Shown here: positions 60,794 through 64,000 of the stretch, one piece after another
Numbering within the stretch: the stretch's first letter is position 1
Layout: every line of letters starts with the position of its first letter
DNA from: Bacillota bacterium
Lineage (GTDB): Bacteria > Bacillota > SHA-98 > UBA4971
Assembly (NCBI GenBank): GCA_012842395.1
Contig: DUSX01000034.1
Coordinates: 1-64,000, forward strand
Direction: 5' to 3'
DNA length: 64,000 nt
Made by a program: the position numbers and the translations under genes
The notes under the pieces: model-generated
Databases searched by the model: none
What the model was told of the DNA's origin: nothing
Seen by the model: only the letters and a program-made list of their open reading frames with translations

Positions 60794-61011
60794 GTGCTAC
60801 ACGTCCCGCCGCTGCATGAGGAACAGCCGCCGCCCGACGACGAAGCTGTGCTCTTGAAGCCAGATCCCCCATTATACCCGAACGTCGACATGAGCCTCTT
60901 GACATTGCCGGCGCCGCAGTTCGGGCACTTCACCTCAGCGTGCGCGCTGCCCATGATGAGCTCCTCAAACTTGGTGCCGCATTTCGTGCACACGAACTCA
61001 TAGATAGCCAC
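60784..61011 (-). CDS. FmdB-family zinc ribbon protein
   Basis: 75 residues starting at GTG 61011 with GGAGG 10 bases upstream. [18 protein letters not shown] and [19 protein letters not shown] form the CxxC...CxxC zinc ribbon of the FmdB family. A Ser/Gly/Cys-rich tail ([15 protein letters not shown]) follows, which may bind metal. The longer frame to 61224 passes the promoter and is unlikely. Its stop overlaps the queG-like start. Confidence 0.88.
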   Translation of the reverse strand: MAIYEFVCTKCGTKFEELIMGSAHAEVKCPNCGAGNVKRLMSTFGYNGGSGFKSTASSSGGGCSSCSGGTCSTCH

Positions 61012-61113
61012 AGCGTGAACTCCTCCGTTCTTGACGAGACTCAAGGGAACTCCAAGGTTTGAAGCTTCCCCTCTCCCCTTCCCTCCCCCGTTGGAAGGGA
61101 TACTCCCAGGGGT

Positions 61114-61142
61114 ATTATACAACCCCGCCCTCCTGACGTCAA
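61114..61142 (-). promoter_or_regulatory. Promoter of the fmdB-queG transcript
   Basis: On the minus strand, TTGACG (61142-61137), 17 bases, TATAAT (61119-61114), about 100 bases before the FmdB-like start. Confidence 0.8.
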
Positions 61143-61235
61143 AGCCTTTCGCGCGACGGCCTCGCCGCGCAAGCAAGGACCGCACGAGGCGCGCAACTCG
61201 AAACAAGCGGGCCCGCACGCCCACGGGATCGGGAC

Positions 61236-62648
61236 CTAGCCCCGTCTGAGCCTCGCAAGTTCCTGACGCAGCATGGAGTTGAATGGGTCTATCTCCAAGG
61301 CCTTCTGCACCTCCTGTATAGCCTCAGCTTTCATGCCCTTGGCCTCGTACACCATCGCAAGATGGTAGTGCGCCGTTGCAAGGCTCTTCTCTGGGAAGTC
61401 CGACGGGAACAGCAGCGCCCGGCGGATGGTCCTCTCGGCATCGTCCAGACGCTCCTGCTTGAAATACGCCCATCCCAAGCTGTCCATGTATACCGGATTC
61501 GCAGGCTCCCCATCTACGGCCTTTTCTAGGAGAGCGACGGCGCGCTTAAGGTCCCTCTTCGTGTCCGCCAGGATGAAGCCCAAGTTGTTGCAGGCTGGAA
61601 GGTAGTTCGGGTTCTGCGCAAGCACCTTCTCCAACTCTTGGATGGCCTTGTCTGCGTTCCCGGAGAGCCAGTACGACAGCCCCAGGTCGCACCTGGCCTC
61701 GGTGTTCTCCGGATCGAGCTCGAGCACCCTCTCGTACGCCCGAATGGCCTGCTCATACTTCCTGCGATCGAACGCCGATTGCGCCTCTTTCAGCTTCGCG
61801 CGCATCTCCTCCGCTTCCTTCAGCACGAACAGGTCGTCCTTCACGCCTGTGTTGAGCTTGATGTCGCGGAGCACCTGGTCTACGCGCCCACGCGCCGACG
61901 AAAGCTCTACCTTGGTCGGGAGGAACACGCCCTTGTCCACCTGGGTCATGGTGATCTCCCCCCGCCTATCCCCGCGGAGGTCGGTAACGGTGAGTGTGTA
62001 CGACTTCCAGTCGCCCTTCTCACCTTCTTGGATCGTTCCGAGGCGCAGGAGAGTCGGCTCTCCCAAGATAGCGCTGGTCTGGGCCTGAAGGATGAGGAAT
62101 TTCATGTTGTCGATCCACACGGTGTCGGGCTCCGCCCCCGGGGACTTCCGATCCTGCACGCTGAGGACGTACGCCACCCTGTCGCGTATGTTCGCCCTTT
62201 CGGACACTCGCACGTCGTACGCATCAGCGATGCTATCCCTCGTGAACCTCAGCATGTAGCTGAGGGTCTCCAGGCCAGCCACGGACATCGAGTCGTATGC
62301 CTTCCAATGCCCATCTTTCGGCACCACGACGCCTGCGCCTTTCGCAAGGATCACGCGCGTCCCCTCGTTGGAGGACGGCGCAAGATACGTGATGTGATAC
62401 TTGTCCGGCCTCTTGAACACGACCTGCATGGTGACGGTTTCCTCAACGCCGCCCCGGTTGTACACAGACTCCAGAACGCACGTGAGGTCTCGCACCCTAG
62501 CGTTCGCGCTCTGAATCTGCTTGAGCACATCCTGGGTGTTGATGGACTCGTCTGCAGCGTGCCCCGCGCCCGAGATCGCGAGGACGAAGAGAGCGAGCAC
62601 ACCAACCGTCCTTGCCAACCGCCTACAACAAACAAGCGCATCCGACAC
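61236..62648 (-). CDS. Exported LolA-like protein with C-terminal TPR repeats
   Basis: 470 residues. A signal peptide ends near GAGHA. Residues about 35-270 look like the LolA/LppX outer-membrane-lipoprotein-carrier-like fold ([36 protein letters not shown]), used in Gram-positives by sigma-factor regulators and lipid-binding proteins. Residues about 285-465 hold at least four TPR units ([30 protein letters not shown] and others). It is probably secreted and scaffold-like. The fusion is not a common one that I recognise. Confidence 0.8.
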   Translation of the reverse strand: MSDALVCCRRLARTVGVLALFVLAISGAGHAADESINTQDVLKQIQSANARVRDLTCVLESVYNRGGVEETVTMQVVFKRPDKYHITYLAPSSNEGTRVILAKGAGVVVPKDGHWKAYDSMSVAGLETLSYMLRFTRDSIADAYDVRVSERANIRDRVAYVLSVQDRKSPGAEPDTVWIDNMKFLILQAQTSAILGEPTLLRLGTIQEGEKGDWKSYTLTVTDLRGDRRGEITMTQVDKGVFLPTKVELSSARGRVDQVLRDIKLNTGVKDDLFVLKEAEEMRAKLKEAQSAFDRRKYEQAIRAYERVLELDPENTEARCDLGLSYWLSGNADKAIQELEKVLAQNPNYLPACNNLGFILADTKRDLKRAVALLEKAVDGEPANPVYMDSLGWAYFKQERLDDAERTIRRALLFPSDFPEKSLATAHYHLAMVYEAKGMKAEAIQEVQKALEIDPFNSMLRQELARLRRG

Positions 62649-62822
62649 AGCTTCCCATCCCCCAACTCCGTCGACTTGTGACTTGTTCCCGTGCGGACCC
62701 TGCTTCGGTTTTCACCACGGCACCACTTCGCCAGGCTGCACGCCCGTCCTCTAGAAACGAGCGAGCGTGCCACCTTGTTCCGTCCGGACGTCCGCGCCAG
62801 GACGACGGGCCCGGAGCTGGCC

Positions 62823-63635
62823 TTAGCCTTCAGCGGGACGCCCGAAATCCAGCTTCATCATGCCTTGGAGCATCCGCGCATTCTCAGCGGCCTGCCCGGC
62901 ATGGCAATTGTTGAAAAGCACGTAGGTCTTCGCGGCCCGCGCGTCCAAGGCTTTGATCCTCGGCACCCATTCCGCCAGTTCAGCCTCGGTGTACAAGTAA
63001 TTGTAACGCTCCCACCCCTGCGTGTGGTTCCACCATTTTTCGGCGTTCCTTCCATGGAATCTCACATAAGCGATATCCGCGGTCACCTCGGCGACCGGGG
63101 GCACCAGTCCCCGCAGCCTCGGTTCGTCCACACAACAGAACCCGAGCCCTTCAGCGCGAAGGAGTTCGAAGGTCTCGGGTCTCACCCACTCGCTGTTGCG
63201 AAACTCCACGACTACGGCTATGTCTTTCAGGCGCTCCCTGAAGCGTCTGACATAGTCAGCGTTTTCCGGAGTCCTTTTGAAACCCCACGGGAATTGCGCC
63301 AAAACACACCCGAGGTTGCCACGGGTCGTCATGGGCTTGATTGCCTCCATGAACGCCCGGAAGACGTCGCTCTTGTCTTCCCCGGCCGCAGGCTCCTTGA
63401 ACTCGTGAGTCATCCCCTTGTGAGCTTTCACACAGAACTCAAATCCCTCGGGGACCTTGCGCGCGAGCCCTTCCATGGTCCGGACCGACGGCATCTGGTA
63501 ATACGTGAAATCCAACTCGACGCAGGGGAAAAGCCCCGCATAGAATTTGAGCATTTCGCCGTCCTTGATATCATCCGGGTAGAAGACACCTTTCCAGTCC
63601 TTGTAGCTGAACCCGGCCGTGCCGATGAGCACCAT
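62823..63635 (-). CDS. DUF72 family TIM-barrel protein
   Basis: 270 residues from ATG 63635; the GTG at 63647 sits immediately after the GGGAGG site, so the ATG is preferred. The sequence MVLIGTAGFSYKDWKGVFYP, VELDFTYYQMPSVRTMEGLARKVPEGFEFCVKAHKGMTHE and CVLAQFPWGFKRTPEN fits DUF72 (YecE), whose function is unknown. The stop lies 175 bases after the LolA-TPR gene start on the same strand. It may be co-transcribed with dinB, which ends nine bases upstream. Confidence 0.88.
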   Translation of the reverse strand: MVLIGTAGFSYKDWKGVFYPDDIKDGEMLKFYAGLFPCVELDFTYYQMPSVRTMEGLARKVPEGFEFCVKAHKGMTHEFKEPAAGEDKSDVFRAFMEAIKPMTTRGNLGCVLAQFPWGFKRTPENADYVRRFRERLKDIAVVVEFRNSEWVRPETFELLRAEGLGFCCVDEPRLRGLVPPVAEVTADIAYVRFHGRNAEKWWNHTQGWERYNYLYTEAELAEWVPRIKALDARAAKTYVLFNNCHAGQAAENARMLQGMMKLDFGRPAEG

Positions 63636-63643
63636 AAGCCGAC

Positions 63644-64000
63644 TCACCCTCCCTGTTTTGACCCGTCAGCGTCGACTTGCCCCGACCGCCTCCTGGACGT
63701 GGGGTTCCCGCGCACACGCGCAGGCCTCGTGACGTCAATGAGGCTCGCCCTGGTGATGGCATGCTCGCCGAACCTATCCCTCACCCTGTCCAGGGCGCAA
63801 ACGAGGCTTCTCCGTCGCTCCCCTCTCGACGGAGGCTCGAAGAGCGCGAGCTGACACGTATAATCGCTCGCCGCTGCAAGCCCCGACGCCGACACGCCTA
63901 TGAGGCGGACTTTCCTTGATCGTGCCCAGTTGTCGCGGAGAAGCTCGACGGCTGCCATGTAGATGTCCTGGTCATAGCAGGTGAATCCGCTCAACGTGCG
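63644..64000 (-). CDS. dinB: DNA polymerase IV (DinB), C-terminal part
   Basis: The frame is open to the window edge, so only the last 118 codons are seen. RKVRLIGVSASGLAAA, QLALFEPP and LDRVRDRFGEHAITRASLI match the little-finger domain end of DinB/Y-family translesion polymerases. The last 30 residues are basic and variable. It belongs to the damage-response group with lexA and yneA in this region, although no LexA box can be checked here. Confidence 0.85.
   Translation of the reverse strand, partial: RTLSGFTCYDQDIYMAAVELLRDNWARSRKVRLIGVSASGLAAASDYTCQLALFEPPSRGERRRSLVCALDRVRDRFGEHAITRASLIDVTRPARVRGNPTSRRRSGQVDADGSKQGG

Noticed and set aside
1-64000. CRISPR arrays, rRNA genes, transposase genes and prophage modules
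   Set aside because: No regularly spaced direct repeats, rRNA sequence, transposase motifs or phage structural genes were seen.

Overview
The window reads as a high-GC chromosome segment of an anaerobic, endospore-forming member of the Bacillota (Clostridia or Limnochordia-like). The main reasons are a sporulation gene (spoIVA), the [FeFe]-hydrogenase maturases hydE, hydG and hydF, a tungsten-type aldehyde:ferredoxin oxidoreductase, a T-box leader, Gram-positive LexA boxes, and TIGR04086-type and YhaO/YhaN-type genes. Nothing in the sequence fixes the genus. Starts were chosen from Shine-Dalgarno sequences, and several differ from the longest open frame.

Layout. 1-9.5 kb is a housekeeping stretch: speD, an M42 peptidase, a DUF4139 protein, a YprB-like exonuclease, folE, spoIVA, hup, tRNA-Pro(GGG), acylphosphatase and a patatin-like lipase. 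tRNA-Leu(UAG) and a lipoprotein follow. 11.5-23.3 kb holds two complete branched-chain/hydrophobic amino-acid ABC transporter sets (livKHMGF), with an unusual SHMT paralogue between them. 23.3-32.2 kb carries an SQR-like flavoprotein, three pilin-like genes, an acidic exported protein, a two-component system, and a PAP2 phosphatase/DedA pair. 32.3-41 kb is a T-box-controlled operon (predicted tryptophan specifier): a TIGR04076-ferredoxin fusion, the oxidoreductase and a third liv set in which permease and both ATPases are fused in one protein. 42.2-46.3 kb is hydE-hydG-hydF. 46.3-55 kb has a glycosyltransferase, a phosphatase-like membrane protein and an Mre11/YhaN pair, then a livF fragment beside tRNA-Pro(CGG). 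55.2-64 kb contains uracil-DNA glycosylase, lexA and a divergent LysM SOS gene, an epoxyqueuosine-reductase-like gene, an FmdB-like gene, a LolA-TPR protein, DUF72 and the start-side-truncated dinB.

Main unexpected signal. Four related 196-211 bp elements with about 15-bp terminal inverted repeats (CTAAGT...ACTTAG) lie in or beside the three liv loci (10721, 17945, 38172, 41007). They fold into a long stem with two internal hairpins whose sequences change while pairing is kept. Two of them supply the stop codon of the preceding gene (glyA and the fused livMGF). They look like non-autonomous mobile repeats (MITE-like) that may also act as RNA structures. Together with the Trp-type T-box in front of an oxidoreductase-plus-transporter operon, they point to an amino-acid uptake and fermentation region reshaped by duplication, fusion, decay and repeat insertion.
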